A stretch of 64,000 bases of DNA from Massilia sp. Root351 (GTDB taxonomy: Bacteria > Pseudomonadota > Gammaproteobacteria > Burkholderiales > Burkholderiaceae_D), in contig NZ_LMDJ01000031.1 of the NCBI RefSeq assembly GCF_001425045.1, positions 63,768-127,767 of the forward strand, in the 5' to 3' direction. Positions within the stretch are counted from its first letter, which is position 1; each line of letters starts with the position of its first letter. Shown here piece by piece: positions 1 through 8,941 of this stretch. A model generated the notes under the pieces. That model was not told where the DNA came from. It saw only the letters and a program-made list of their open reading frames with translations, and made no database searches. The position numbers were made by a program, and so were the translations under genes.

Positions 1-1352
1 AGCGCGTCGGGCGCGGTGTCGGTCACGGCCACGCGCGCCACCAGCGCCGCATGCACGGTTTGCGTGTTGCGCACCAGCAGCGTCTGCACCAGCGCGATGC
101 CGACGCTGCTGCCGATGTTGCGCACCAGGCTGTAGATCGCCGTGCCTTCGGCGCGCATTTCGGGCGCCAGCGTGGCGAAGGTGGCCGCGCTCAGCGGTAC
201 AAACACCAGTCCCAGCCCCAAGCCCTGGATCACGCCCGGCCAGACGATGTCGGCGGCGGACAGCACCAGCGTGTAGCCGCTCATCTGCCATAGCGAGAAC
301 GCGGTGACGGCGAAGCCGATGGCCAGCAGCAGGCGCACGTCGTAGCGGCCCACCAGGCGCCCGACCAGCAGCATCGCCACCATGGTGCCCAGGCCGCTCG
401 GCGCCGTGACGAGGCCGGCCAGCGCGGCCGGATTGCCCATCAGCCCCTGCAGCAGCGAGGGCGTGAGCGCGCGGGTGGCGAACAGCACCAGGCCGACGAT
501 GAAGATGAACAGCAGGCCGCTCACGTAGTTGGCGTTTTTCAGCAGGCGGTAATTGAAGAAGGACTTGCCGGCGGGGGTGAGCGCGGTGTGCGCCACGAAC
601 CAGGCCAGGCTGAGCGCCAGCACGGCCGCTTCGATCCAGGTTTCGGTGGCGGCGAACCAGTCGTTCTGTTCGCCCCGGTCCAGCAGCATCTGCAGCGCGC
701 CGATGGCCAGGCTGAGGGTGGCGAAGCCGAAGGCGTCGAAGCGCATGCTGCGCGCGGCGGGCGTGGGATGGATGTATTTCCAGATCCCGTAGAACGCCAT
801 CGCTCCCACCGGCACGTTGATGAAGAACACCCAGCGCCAGTCGTAGCTGTCGGTCAGCCAGCCGCCCAGCGTGGGACCGAGGATGGGGCCTATCATCACG
901 CCCATGCCCCACACGGCCATGGCCGAGCCGTGCTTTTCGCGCGGGTTGATGTCCAGCAGCACGGCTTGAGATAGCGGTACCAGCGCGGCGCCGAAAACGC
1001 CCTGCAGCAGGCGGGCGGCGACGATCTCGCCCAGCGTGGCGGACAGGCCGCACAGCACCGAGGCCACGGTGAAGCCTGCCACCGACACCAGGAACACATT
1101 TTTCTGGCCGAAGCGGTCGCACAGCCAGCCGGTCAGCGGGGTGGCGATGGCGGCGGCCACGATGAAGGAGGTCAGCACCCAGGTGATCTGATCCTGCGAG
1201 GCCGACAGGCTGCCTTGCATATGCGGCAGCGCCACGTTGGCAATGGTGCCGTCCAGCGCCTGGATGATGGTGGCCAGCATGATGGACAGCGTGATCATGC
1301 GCCGGTTCAGCGGCGCTTGCCTGGCTGGACCGGCTGCGGCGGCAGGGCTCAC
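1..1352 (-). CDS. DHA2-type (EmrB/QacA) MFS multidrug efflux transporter, 3' end missing
   Basis: Inner-membrane proton-driven drug exporter of the 14-helix DHA2 class (family knowledge). About 450 codons are present and the C-terminus lies beyond the left edge. Translating the minus strand gives a GTG start, then a first helix ending in LDGTIANVALPHM, the motif A region GWLCDRFGQK and the motif C-like stretch GPILGPTLGGWLTD, which are typical of this class. The GTG overlaps the TGA of the upstream MarR gene as GTGA, so the two should be co-transcribed and translationally coupled. No periplasmic adaptor (EmrA) gene lies on the visible side. Substrate unknown. The family call is firm; the specific drug profile is not inferable. 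Confidence 0.9.
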   Translation of the reverse strand, partial: MSPAAAAGPARQAPLNRRMITLSIMLATIIQALDGTIANVALPHMQGSLSASQDQITWVLTSFIVAAAIATPLTGWLCDRFGQKNVFLVSVAGFTVASVLCGLSATLGEIVAARLLQGVFGAALVPLSQAVLLDINPREKHGSAMAVWGMGVMIGPILGPTLGGWLTDSYDWRWVFFINVPVGAMAFYGIWKYIHPTPAARSMRFDAFGFATLSLAIGALQMLLDRGEQNDWFAATETWIEAAVLALSLAWFVAHTALTPAGKSFFNYRLLKNANYVSGLLFIFIVGLVLFATRALTPSLLQGLMGNPAALAGLVTAPSGLGTMVAMLLVGRLVGRYDVRLLLAIGFAVTAFSLWQMSGYTLVLSAADIVWPGVIQGLGLGLVFVPLSAATFATLAPEMRAEGTAIYSLVRNIGSSVGIALVQTLLVRNTQTVHAALVARVAVTDTAPDA

Positions 1353-1783
1353 AGCTTGGCCTCGACCGCCGCTTGCAGCTGTTCGAGAAAGCCGGTGACG
1401 ATGGCCAGCGTGGCTGGATCGGTGTTGCCCAGCAGCTCCTGGCGGAAGGCGTTGGCTTCCTTCTTCACGCGGGTGTAGATGTCCTGGCCGGCCGGCGTGA
1501 GGCTGACCAGCTTGACGCGGCGGTCGCTGCCGGACGGCGTGCGCTGCAGGTAGCCGGCTTTCACCAGGCGGTCGAGCATGGCAACCATGGTGGGGTCTTC
1601 CACGCCCAGGTGGCGCGCCAGTTCGGTTTGCGACAGCGGCTGGGCCTTGGCCACGGCGGCAATCGCCATCCAGCTGGCCTGGCCCATGCCCAGGTCTTTC
1701 AGGCGCCGGTCCAGCGCCAGGCGCCAGGCGCGGGCGGTGGTGTGCAGGGCGTGCGAGAAGCGTTCGTCGAGGGAAAGTGACAT
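1349..1783 (-). CDS. MarR-family transcriptional regulator
   Basis: A 144-residue winged-helix protein of usual MarR length. The DNA-binding region is visible as LSQTELARHLGVEDPTMVAML (residues about 50-70), followed by the wing SGSDRRVKLVSLTPAG. It is the first gene of a two-gene unit with the downstream MFS exporter, the common arrangement of a drug-sensing repressor with its pump. Family members usually lose DNA affinity on binding a phenolic or drug ligand; the ligand here is unknown. A perfect 12-bp palindrome lies just upstream of the start and is the likely autoregulatory operator. Confidence 0.93.
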   Translation of the reverse strand: MSLSLDERFSHALHTTARAWRLALDRRLKDLGMGQASWMAIAAVAKAQPLSQTELARHLGVEDPTMVAMLDRLVKAGYLQRTPSGSDRRVKLVSLTPAGQDIYTRVKKEANAFRQELLGNTDPATLAIVTGFLEQLQAAVEAKL

Positions 1784-1799
1784 GTCTATGGGATAATGG

Positions 1800-1811
1800 T
1801 TAGATATCTAA
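1800..1811. promoter_or_regulatory. Candidate MarR operator
   Basis: TTAGATATCTAA is a perfect 12-bp palindrome 17 bp upstream of the MarR start codon, in a short AT-rich patch of an otherwise GC-rich region. Its position and symmetry fit autoregulation of the marR-MFS unit. It may also influence the rightward gene starting at 1891. Binding is inferred, not shown. Confidence 0.6.
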
Positions 1812-1890
1812 TCATTAGTCTACCATGGTATTTTTCTGAATTGCAATGCCGGCCAGGCATGGTAGGCTGCGGTATCGACTCGGAGGACTG

Positions 1891-2709
1891 ATGAGACTGC
1901 GAATGACGATGCGGCGGGGCGCGCTGGCCGCTGCCATCCTGGGACTGGCGGCGGCGGGGTGCGGGCCGGCGATGGCGCAGGCTGCGGGGGACGACAGCAC
2001 CGGCAGCGCGCCGCCGGTGCTGCCATACCGCCCGTCGGTGTCCAGCCCGGCGCAACTGCCGGCTCCCGGCCAGCTGGAACTGGAACTGGGCGGACTGGCC
2101 AGCCGCGACGGCGGGGCGCGCCGCGCCAGCCTGCCCTATACCCTCAAGCTGGCGTTCAGCCCGCAGTGGGGCGTGCTGCTGGGCGGCGAAGCCTGGGTGT
2201 CGGACCGGCAGGACGGCGCGCCCCGGCTGCGCGGCGCGGGCGACACGCTGGTGGTGCTGAAGCGCGCCTGGAGCGCCGGCGGCGAGGGCGGCCCGGGCCT
2301 GGGCCTGGAGCTGGGGGCCAAGGCGCCCACGGCGCGGGACGGCATCGGCAGCGGCCGCGCGGACTACAGCATCAACGGCATCGTCAGCCGCGATTTCGGC
2401 ACCGTGCACATGGACGCCAATCTGAACCTGACCCGGCTGGGGGGCGCAGAAGCGGGACTGGGACGCGTGCAGCGCGGCGCCTCGGCATCGTTCTCGGTGC
2501 CGCTGGACGCGCAATGGGGGGCCACGGTCGAACTGGCGGGCACGCGCCGCAGCGGGGCGGGCAGTACGGCGCAGCTGCTGCTGGCTGCCGCCTACAGTCC
2601 CCATCCGCGCCTGGCCATCGACTTCGGCCTGGCGCGCGGCTTGAACCGGGCCACGCCCGAGTGGCAGTTTTTCAGCGGCGTAGTGTTGCCTTTGGCCAAA
2701 ATTTGGTAG
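1891..2709 (+). CDS. Putative outer-membrane beta-barrel protein (MetA-pathway/transporter-like)
   Basis: 272 residues from the ATG at 1891, chosen over the in-frame ATG at 1846 because GGAGG lies four bases upstream and a signal peptide (RRGALAAAILGLAAAG) then starts at the N-terminus. Cleavage could occur after AMAQA; an AAGC stretch also makes a lipoprotein signal possible. The mature part alternates polar and hydrophobic residues in strand-like runs (LELELGGLA, YTLKLAFS, GLGLELGAKAP, LLLAAAY) and ends in an aromatic residue (AKIW), as outer-membrane barrels do. It resembles the Phenol_MetA_deg-type transporter family, but that match is by eye only. No obvious operon partner. Confidence 0.6.
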   Translation: MRLRMTMRRGALAAAILGLAAAGCGPAMAQAAGDDSTGSAPPVLPYRPSVSSPAQLPAPGQLELELGGLASRDGGARRASLPYTLKLAFSPQWGVLLGGEAWVSDRQDGAPRLRGAGDTLVVLKRAWSAGGEGGPGLGLELGAKAPTARDGIGSGRADYSINGIVSRDFGTVHMDANLNLTRLGGAEAGLGRVQRGASASFSVPLDAQWGATVELAGTRRSGAGSTAQLLLAAAYSPHPRLAIDFGLARGLNRATPEWQFFSGVVLPLAKIW

Positions 2710-2792
2710 CTTGTGTGCGCAAGCGTACATACGGAAAGTCACTGTCGGCTTAGAATAAAGGTGCAGTAAACCCATAACCATAAGATGACACC

Positions 2793-3269
2793 ATGAAAAA
2801 ACTCCTCATCGCCGCCAGCCTGCTGGCAATTTCCCTGACCGCCGCTGCGCAAAATGTCTCCATCAGCGTGGGTCAGCCCGGCTTCTACGGCCGTATCGAT
2901 CTGGGCAACATGGCGCCGCCGCCGGTCATCTATGCGGAACCCATCATTGTGCACCGCCCGGTGCGCGTGATCGAGCAGCCGCTGTACCTGCGCGTGCCGC
3001 CCGGCCATGCCAAGAAGTGGTCGAAGCACTGCGGCGCGTACAACGCCTGCGGCCGCCGCGTCTACTTCGTGCGCGACGACTGGTATGTGAACGACTATGC
3101 GCCGCGCTACCGCACGGAACACGGCCGTGGCGGCCAGCATGACGGCCGCCGGGACGACCATCGCGACGACCACCGCGACAAGCATGACAAACACGACAAA
3201 CACGACAAGGGCCATGGCAACGGCCATGGCAATGGCCACGGCAACGGCAAGGGCCACGGCAAGGACTGA
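2793..3269 (+). CDS. Exported hypothetical protein with His/Asp/Lys/Gly-rich tail
   Basis: 158 residues with a clear Sec signal peptide (MKKLLIAASLLAISLTAAAQ). The middle is a small domain with two cysteines (KHCGAYNACGRRVYFV), which could form a disulfide or bind an ion in the periplasm. The last 50 residues are low-complexity repeats, first HDKHDKHDK then GHGNGHGNG. The tail could chelate metal ions, but no function is known to me. The gene stands alone, 23 bp upstream of the NADH dehydrogenase start, and could share its transcript. Confidence 0.75.
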   Translation: MKKLLIAASLLAISLTAAAQNVSISVGQPGFYGRIDLGNMAPPPVIYAEPIIVHRPVRVIEQPLYLRVPPGHAKKWSKHCGAYNACGRRVYFVRDDWYVNDYAPRYRTEHGRGGQHDGRRDDHRDDHRDKHDKHDKHDKGHGNGHGNGHGNGKGHGKD

Positions 3270-3292
3270 GTTCGATCCACTTCAGGAGCCAC

Positions 3293-4627
3293 ATGCATAG
3301 CAAAATCGTCGTCGTGGGAGGCGGGGCCGGCGGACTGGAGCTGGCCTGCAAACTGGGCCGCAAGCTGGGGCCGCGGCAGGTGATGCTGGTCGATAGCCGG
3401 CTGTACCACATCTGGAAACCTTCGCTGCACGAGGTGGCGGCGGGCACCCTGGATATCCACCAGGAAGGCCTGTCCTACCAGATGCTGGCGCACGACAACG
3501 GTTTCACCTATGTCTATGGCGCCCTGACGGCGCTCGACGCGCCCGGCAAACAGCTGACGGTGGCGGCTATCGCCACCTCAGAGCATGAGGAACTGCTGCC
3601 CGAACGGCGCATCGGCTTCGAGTCGCTGGTGCTGGCCATCGGCAGCACCTCCAACTACTTCGGCGTGCCCGGCGCCGAGCAGCACACCATTTCCCTGAAC
3701 GCCACCGAGGACGCCGAGCGCTTCCGGCTGACCCTGCTCAAGCTGCTGACCAAGGCCGCGCTGAAGAAGGGCGCGCCGGGCGCGACCGAGGTGGTCGAAC
3801 CAGCGGCCGCGCCGGCCGGGGCGGGGGTGGACATTGTCATCATCGGCGGCGGCGCCACCGGCGTCGAGCTGGCGGCGGAATTGCGCGAAGCGAGCGGGGT
3901 GTACGCCGCCTACGGCTTCGGCCACCTGAAACCAGAGCAGGACGTGCGCATCACGCTGCTGGAGGGGGCGCCCCGCATCCTGGCGCCGCTGCCCGAGCGC
4001 GTATCGGCAGCCGCCCTCAAACTGCTGCAAGAGCGCGCCATCAAGGTGGTGACCGGCACGCGCGTGACAGCCATCGACGCCGAGCGTGTGACGACAGGCG
4101 AGGGCGCGCACTACGCGGCCGACATCGTGGTGTGGGCGGCGGGCATCAAGGCGCCCGCGCTGCTGGCCACGCTGGGCCTGCCGACCGCCAAGGGCGGCCA
4201 GCTGGAGGTGGACGGCCACCTTGCCGTCAAGGGCCAGACCGGCATTTACGCGCTGGGCGACTGCGCCCTGTGCCTGGGGGTGGACGGCAAGCCGGTGCCG
4301 CCGCGCGCGCAGGCCGCGCACCAGCAGGCCGGCTACCTGGTGCAGACCTTGCTGCGCCAGGCGCAAGGCAAGGCGCCGCCGAGCGCGCCGTATGTCTACA
4401 AGGATTATGGCTCGCTGGTGTCGTTCGGCCAGACCTCGTCGGTCGGTAGCCTGATGGGTTCGCTAAAGGGCTTGAGCTGGTTTGTCGACGGCTTCGTGGC
4501 GCGGCTGATGTACACCAGCTTGCACCTGATGCACCACCAGGCGGTGCTGGGCACGGTGCGCACCGGCGTGCTGGCGCTGGCGCGCTTCCTGATCAAGCGC
4601 ACCACGCCGCTGGTGAAGTTGCACTAG
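3293..4627 (+). CDS. ndh: Type II NADH dehydrogenase-like FAD oxidoreductase (NDH-2)
   Basis: 444 residues, normal for NDH-2, a single-subunit non-proton-pumping NADH:quinone reductase attached to the inner membrane. Two dinucleotide folds are visible: VVVGGGAGGLELA near residue 5 for FAD, and VIIGGGATGVELAAEL near residue 180 for NADH. The late motif YALGDCA closes the FAD site and is followed by PPRAQAAHQQAGYL, typical of the family. The C-terminal stretch (residues about 395-444) is hydrophobic and basic and probably anchors it to the membrane. NDH-2 enzymes let cells reoxidise NADH without building proton motive force. The NADH preference is inferred from family resemblance. Confidence 0.88.
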   Translation: MHSKIVVVGGGAGGLELACKLGRKLGPRQVMLVDSRLYHIWKPSLHEVAAGTLDIHQEGLSYQMLAHDNGFTYVYGALTALDAPGKQLTVAAIATSEHEELLPERRIGFESLVLAIGSTSNYFGVPGAEQHTISLNATEDAERFRLTLLKLLTKAALKKGAPGATEVVEPAAAPAGAGVDIVIIGGGATGVELAAELREASGVYAAYGFGHLKPEQDVRITLLEGAPRILAPLPERVSAAALKLLQERAIKVVTGTRVTAIDAERVTTGEGAHYAADIVVWAAGIKAPALLATLGLPTAKGGQLEVDGHLAVKGQTGIYALGDCALCLGVDGKPVPPRAQAAHQQAGYLVQTLLRQAQGKAPPSAPYVYKDYGSLVSFGQTSSVGSLMGSLKGLSWFVDGFVARLMYTSLHLMHHQAVLGTVRTGVLALARFLIKRTTPLVKLH

Positions 4628-4666
4628 GGGAGGGCTGCAGCCGGCCAGGGCCAGCCCGGCCGGGCG

Positions 4667-5371
4667 CTAGGGCGCCGGCTTGGGCAAGACCACCGTCAGG
4701 ACGGCGCCGCCGCCGCTGCCGGCCACCAGGGTCAGCGTGCCGCCCAGGTAGGCGGCCCGTTCGCGCAGCACGCGCAGGCCATGCTTGGCGCTGTCGGCGC
4801 CGATCACGTCCGCCTGCGGCGCCGGCCCCACGCCGTTGTCCTTCACCGTCAGCATGATTGCGTCGTCGTTGTCGTCCACGATCACGTCCACCGTGCTGGC
4901 CCGGGCATGGCTGACGATGTTGCGCAAGCCTTCCTCCAGCGCGCGCAGCAGCACCACGTTGTGGCTGCGCGGGCAGCGCGGCTCGTCCTCCGGCAGGCTG
5001 CAGCTGGCCGCCACGCCGTGCTGTTCGCCGAACTGCGTCACCAGCTCGCCCAGCGCCACGCGCACGCCGAGGAATTCCAGCTTGTCGTTCCACAGCCGGT
5101 GCTGCATCTGGCGGTTGGTTTCGATGATGGTGTGCAGCAGATTTTTCATCTGCGTGGCGCGCTCGAGCAGCGCCGGATCCGGCGGCAGCTTTTGGGTCAG
5201 CAGGCCGAGGTGCATGGTCAGCGCCGTCAGCGAGGAGCCCATGCTGTCGTGCAGCTGGCGCGACAGCGAGCGGCGCTCGTTGTCCCAGCAGGCGTTGACG
5301 TGGCCGAGCAGTTCGCTCAGCTCGGCGGCGCGCTGGCTGTCGTAAGGGGCGGGATGTGCCTGTGCGGACAT
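4667..5371 (-). CDS. Orphan NarX-type sensor histidine kinase (HisKA_3), soluble
   Basis: 234 residues comprising only a dimerisation/phosphotransfer helix pair and an ATPase domain. The H-box is RQLHDSMGSSLTAL near residue 40; the N-box LEEGLRNIVSHA, G1 DNGVGP and the GLRVLRERAAYLGG stretch match the NarX/DegS class, whose partners are LuxR-type regulators. There is no membrane segment and no recognisable sensor domain, so input must come through a partner protein or the first 30 residues. No LuxR-type regulator lies next to it. It sits downstream of, and in the same direction as, the hybrid kinase at 5467-7152 with a 95-bp gap. Confidence 0.88.
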   Translation of the reverse strand: MSAQAHPAPYDSQRAAELSELLGHVNACWDNERRSLSRQLHDSMGSSLTALTMHLGLLTQKLPPDPALLERATQMKNLLHTIIETNRQMQHRLWNDKLEFLGVRVALGELVTQFGEQHGVAASCSLPEDEPRCPRSHNVVLLRALEEGLRNIVSHARASTVDVIVDDNDDAIMLTVKDNGVGPAPQADVIGADSAKHGLRVLRERAAYLGGTLTLVAGSGGGAVLTVVLPKPAP

Positions 5372-5466
5372 AAGAAGGGTCTCAGAGTAAGATGATCTGT
5401 TTTTATGCGGCGATCATACCTGAGGTTGATTTTCTTTGTCGCACTGCCACATGGCGTGCGGCATGC

Positions 5467-7152
5467 TCACGGCCGCGCGATGGCCGGGTCGGCGCCGGCG
5501 CCTGCCGGGGCCGCGCAACTGCCGATCGCTTTCATCAGGTTGTCGATGTCGACCGGCTTGACCAGGTGCATGTCGAAGCCGGCCTCCAGCACGCGGCGCT
5601 GGTCTTCCGCCAGGCCGTAGCCGGTCAGCGCGATCAGCTTCATGCCGCGCGTGTCCTCGCTGGCGCGCAGCCGCCGCGCCACCTCGTAGCCGTCGATGCC
5701 GGGCAGGCCGATGTCGACCAGCGCCAGGTCAGGGCGGTAGGTGGCGGCCAGCTCCAGGCCCTGCAGGCCGTCGGCCGCATTGCGCACTTCATAGCCGTAG
5801 CAGCTCAGCATCATCGACATCATTTCGCGGCCGTCGTCGTTGTCTTCGATCAGCAGCACGGTGGGCTTGCCGGTTTCTGGGGTGTTCATAATCTCTTGCC
5901 TCGGTTCGGATGGCCGCTCGCCGCGCGGCAGCCGGATGGTAAAGATGCTGCCTTCGCCGCTGCCGCCGCTGAACGCGGTGACGCTGCCGCCGTGCAGTTC
6001 GGCCAGGCGCCGCACCAGCGCCAGGCCGATGCCCAGCCCGCCTTGCGCGCGGTCCAGCGTGCTGGAGCCCTGGACGAAGACGTCGAAAACATGGGGCAGC
6101 AGCGTGGCCGGTATGCCGACCCCGCTGTCCTCCACCGACAGCAGCATGTCGTCGCCGTCCGCCTCGCAGCAGACCGCGATGCTGCCGCCGGGTTGCGTGT
6201 ATTTCAACGCGTTGTCCATCAAATTGCAGAATAGCTGTTCCAGCCGGGTGGCGTCGCCATGCACCCAGCCGGGCCCCGCTTCCAGCGTTACCGCGTAGCC
6301 GGCGGTGCGGCCGGTGGTGCGGTAGGTTTCCAGGCAGGTGCTGAGCAGGCCGGACAGTTCCAGCGGCGCCCGGTTCAACAGAATCTTGCCCGACATGGCG
6401 CGGCTCAGGTCCAGCAGGTCGTCGACGATGCGGCCCAGGTGGCGGCTCTGGCGCTGGATGATGTGCTTGGCGCGCGCCACGGCGTCGGCCGCCACGCCCG
6501 GCAGGGCGATCAGCGAGGCCGCGCTGCTGATGGCGCTGAGCGGATTGCGCAGTTCGTGGCCCAGCATGGCCAAAAATTCGTCCTTGGCATGGTTTTGCTG
6601 CTCGGCCATCTTGCGCTCTTCGATCTCGCGCGTGAGCTTCTTGTTGGTGGCGGTCAGCTCCGTGGTGCGCTGGCTGAGCTGGCGCGCCTGCCGCTTCAGC
6701 TCTTCGTTCTTGACGGCCAGCGCCACGAACACGGAGATCTTGGCGTGCAGGATTTGCGGGATGACGGGGGTGAACAGGAAGTCCACCGCGCCGCGCTGGT
6801 AGGCCTTCAGGCGGTCCAGCTCGTCGGCCACGAAGGCCGTCACGAAGATGATGGGGATGTCGGCCGAGCGGGCCCGCTGGTGGATCGCCTCGGCGGTCTC
6901 GAAGCCGTCCATGCCGGGCATGTTCACGTCCAGCAGGATCACGGCGAAATCGTGCATCAGCACCTGGCGCAAGCCTTCCTCGCCCGAGCGCGCAGCCAGG
7001 ACATCATAGCCTTCCTGCTCCGACCACTGGGCCAGCAAACTGGTCAACGCGAACAGGCTGTTGGCGTCGTCGTTGACGACCAGGACTTTGGGTTTGTCTA
7101 CTTTAGGCACGTTGTTGTTGGAGCCACGGAAAGGAAGAATTTCGCCTGACAA
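5467..7152 (-). CDS. Hybrid histidine kinase, REC-HisKA-HATPase-REC
   Basis: 561 residues, soluble. An N-terminal receiver (about 20-140; phospho-acceptor in LLDVNMPGMDGFE) leads through a coiled-coil linker to a HisKA domain (GHELRNPLSAIS, near residue 197), an ATPase domain (NLMDNALKYT; DSGVGIP; GGLGIGLALV) and a second receiver (about 430-550; LVDIGLPGIDGYE and the lysine in LVKPVD). The receiver-first layout suggests it is controlled by another kinase and then passes phosphate to its own C-terminal receiver. No DNA-binding output is present, so a separate partner is needed. An ATG at 7152 follows an AT-rich promoter-like gap. Confidence 0.93.
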   Translation of the reverse strand: MSGEILPFRGSNNNVPKVDKPKVLVVNDDANSLFALTSLLAQWSEQEGYDVLAARSGEEGLRQVLMHDFAVILLDVNMPGMDGFETAEAIHQRARSADIPIIFVTAFVADELDRLKAYQRGAVDFLFTPVIPQILHAKISVFVALAVKNEELKRQARQLSQRTTELTATNKKLTREIEERKMAEQQNHAKDEFLAMLGHELRNPLSAISSAASLIALPGVAADAVARAKHIIQRQSRHLGRIVDDLLDLSRAMSGKILLNRAPLELSGLLSTCLETYRTTGRTAGYAVTLEAGPGWVHGDATRLEQLFCNLMDNALKYTQPGGSIAVCCEADGDDMLLSVEDSGVGIPATLLPHVFDVFVQGSSTLDRAQGGLGIGLALVRRLAELHGGSVTAFSGGSGEGSIFTIRLPRGERPSEPRQEIMNTPETGKPTVLLIEDNDDGREMMSMMLSCYGYEVRNAADGLQGLELAATYRPDLALVDIGLPGIDGYEVARRLRASEDTRGMKLIALTGYGLAEDQRRVLEAGFDMHLVKPVDIDNLMKAIGSCAAPAGAGADPAIARP

Positions 7153-7300
7153 ACTATTGACCGATCATAACAACCTGATAAGTGAAAGTCAAAAGCGCGC
7201 ACGGCTATCGCGCGCGGCCAGTGTTCGGCTGCGCACATACAGCGCCGGTTGCGCGTGCCATAGTCGTGCCGTGCCGACCAACCCCTGGAAAGGATGCATC

Positions 7301-7723
7301 ATGAATATCGATACCGTTGTGGACAAAGAATACATGGGTAAGTGCTTCCGCGAATTGGCGGCAGCGCCGGTGAGCGCACTGAAAGGCGTCAGCGCCGCCG
7401 ACGCGAAGGCGCTGGCCAAGGCTTTCAACGTCAGCACGGTGCGCGAGCTGGCCGAGCTGGACTTCGTCAAGTGGGCGCAGGCGATTACCATCCTGGCCGA
7501 CCATGAGCAGGAAACGCCGGCCCAGATCGCCAAGGAAACCCTGCTGGACGAAGCGGTGGAAATGACTTTCCCGGCCAGCGACCCGATTTCGGTCGATGCC
7601 GGCATTACCCGCATCGAAGTGGCGCCGGAGATGGTGGACGCGCATAGTGACCACCAGCATGCCGGCAAAGTCGAACAGTCCACGGAAGAGGGCGCGGCCA
7701 AGGAAACAGCCGCCGCGCACTGA
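7301..7723 (+). CDS. Small hypothetical protein: HhH-like helical segment plus TFPASDP motif
   Basis: 140 residues from the ATG at 7301, preferred to an upstream in-frame start because GGAAAGG lies just ahead and the conserved-looking sequence begins here. Residues about 20-65 (LKGVSAADAKALAKAF ... VRELAELDF) read like a helix-hairpin-helix segment. Residues about 85-100 (DEAVEMTFPASDPISV) match the short ETFPASDP motif seen in many small proteobacterial stress-associated proteins. The tail is acidic and low complexity. No enzyme motif or signal peptide. It is the only rightward gene in a leftward block of signalling genes. Confidence 0.72.
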   Translation: MNIDTVVDKEYMGKCFRELAAAPVSALKGVSAADAKALAKAFNVSTVRELAELDFVKWAQAITILADHEQETPAQIAKETLLDEAVEMTFPASDPISVDAGITRIEVAPEMVDAHSDHQHAGKVEQSTEEGAAKETAAAH

Positions 7724-7796
7724 TACGGCCCGCGCCGGTGCAGCGCACCGGGGCCGCGCAGTTCGCTGCGCGGCCTTGCTGCGTGGCGCGCGGCGT

Positions 7797-8789
7797 TCAC
7801 GCGACCGAAGCGCTGTGCAAGGCCGGATGGCTGGGGATGTAGGCCTCGGCGGCGGCCGCCTCGGGCTGCGCCGCGCAGTGGCGGTTCTTGCCGCCGCGCT
7901 TGGCGTCGTACAGCGCCTGGTCGGCTTTCTCGATCAGGGCCTGCACGTTGTCGGCATGGTCGGGATAGAGCGCGATGCCGATGCTGGTGGACAGCTTCAG
8001 CGTCAGTGCGCCCACCTGGTAGGGCTCGGACACTACTTCGATCAGCTTGGAAGCCGGTTCCTGGGCGTCGGACAAACTGCCCACTTCGCCCAGCACGATG
8101 ACGAATTCGTCGCCGCCGACGCGGGCCACGGTGTCTTCCTTGCGCGAGGAGCCGACCAGGCGGCCGGCCACCAGTTTCAGGATCTCGTCGCCGCAGGCAT
8201 GGCCGTGGGTATCGTTGATGGCCTTGAAGCCGTCCAGGTCCAGGTACATGACGGCGGCCTTGTGCTGGTGGCGCGCGGCGTGCTGCAAGGTGGTGGCGAT
8301 GCGGTCTTCCAGCAGGCGGCGGTTGGGCAGTCCGGTGAGCGGATCGTGCAGCGCCAGTTCCTGCTGCTGCTTGCTGTATTGCGCCAGCTCCTTGTACAGC
8401 AGGCGCACTTCCAGCATGTTGTGGATGCGCTTGTGGACTTCCAGCAGGTCGAAAGGCTTGCTGATGAAATCGCGCGCGCCCGCTTCCAGCGCGGCGATCT
8501 TGAAGCTGGGCTGGGCGGTCAGCGCCAGGACAGGCAAATAGCCGTCCTGCTCGATCTCCTTGAGTCCCTTCATGACCTGGAAGCCGTTCAGCTCGGGCAT
8601 TTGTAAATCCAGCAAGATCAGGTCGTAGCAGTGCTGGCGGTGCAGGCCGCATACCTGCTCGGGCAGCATGGTGGACGAGACATTGCTGTAGCCGGCATCG
8701 CGCAGGATCTCAAGCATCAGGTCGATGTTGTCGGCGCAATCGTCCACCACAAGTATCTTGGCGTTCAGAATTTCGTCCGGGCTAGGCAT
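7797..8789 (-). CDS. Response regulator with diguanylate cyclase output (REC-GGDEF)
   Basis: 330 residues. The receiver (10-130) has the acidic pocket VVDDCADN, phospho-acceptor in LILLDLQMPE and lysine in ISKPFD. A short helical linker leads to a GGDEF domain (about 155-315) with substrate-binding LYLDLDGFKAIND-type residues and an intact catalytic loop RVGGDEFV near residue 224. No RxxD inhibitory site is obvious five residues before it. Expected activity: synthesis of c-di-GMP from two GTP once the receiver is phosphorylated, as in PleD/WspR-type regulators. The kinase partner is probably one of the neighbouring hybrid kinases (inference). Confidence 0.93.
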   Translation of the reverse strand: MPSPDEILNAKILVVDDCADNIDLMLEILRDAGYSNVSSTMLPEQVCGLHRQHCYDLILLDLQMPELNGFQVMKGLKEIEQDGYLPVLALTAQPSFKIAALEAGARDFISKPFDLLEVHKRIHNMLEVRLLYKELAQYSKQQQELALHDPLTGLPNRRLLEDRIATTLQHAARHQHKAAVMYLDLDGFKAINDTHGHACGDEILKLVAGRLVGSSRKEDTVARVGGDEFVIVLGEVGSLSDAQEPASKLIEVVSEPYQVGALTLKLSTSIGIALYPDHADNVQALIEKADQALYDAKRGGKNRHCAAQPEAAAAEAYIPSHPALHSASVA

Positions 8790-8941
8790 AGTAATGTCTC
8801 GTCAAAACAGTTGGGGCGGTCATATTTCTTAAGCTCTAAGTTTAGCAAAGGATAGCAGCGTTGCTTGTAGGACAGCGCCGCGTCTTCAGGTAGGAGCGCA
8901 AGTTATTCCCTATGGCAACAAAGATTTCTCTTGGTAAAAAA

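Noticed and set aside
2708..2723. Hairpin GCTTG...CAAGC after the beta-barrel gene as a terminator
   Set aside because: Only five base pairs and no T-run.
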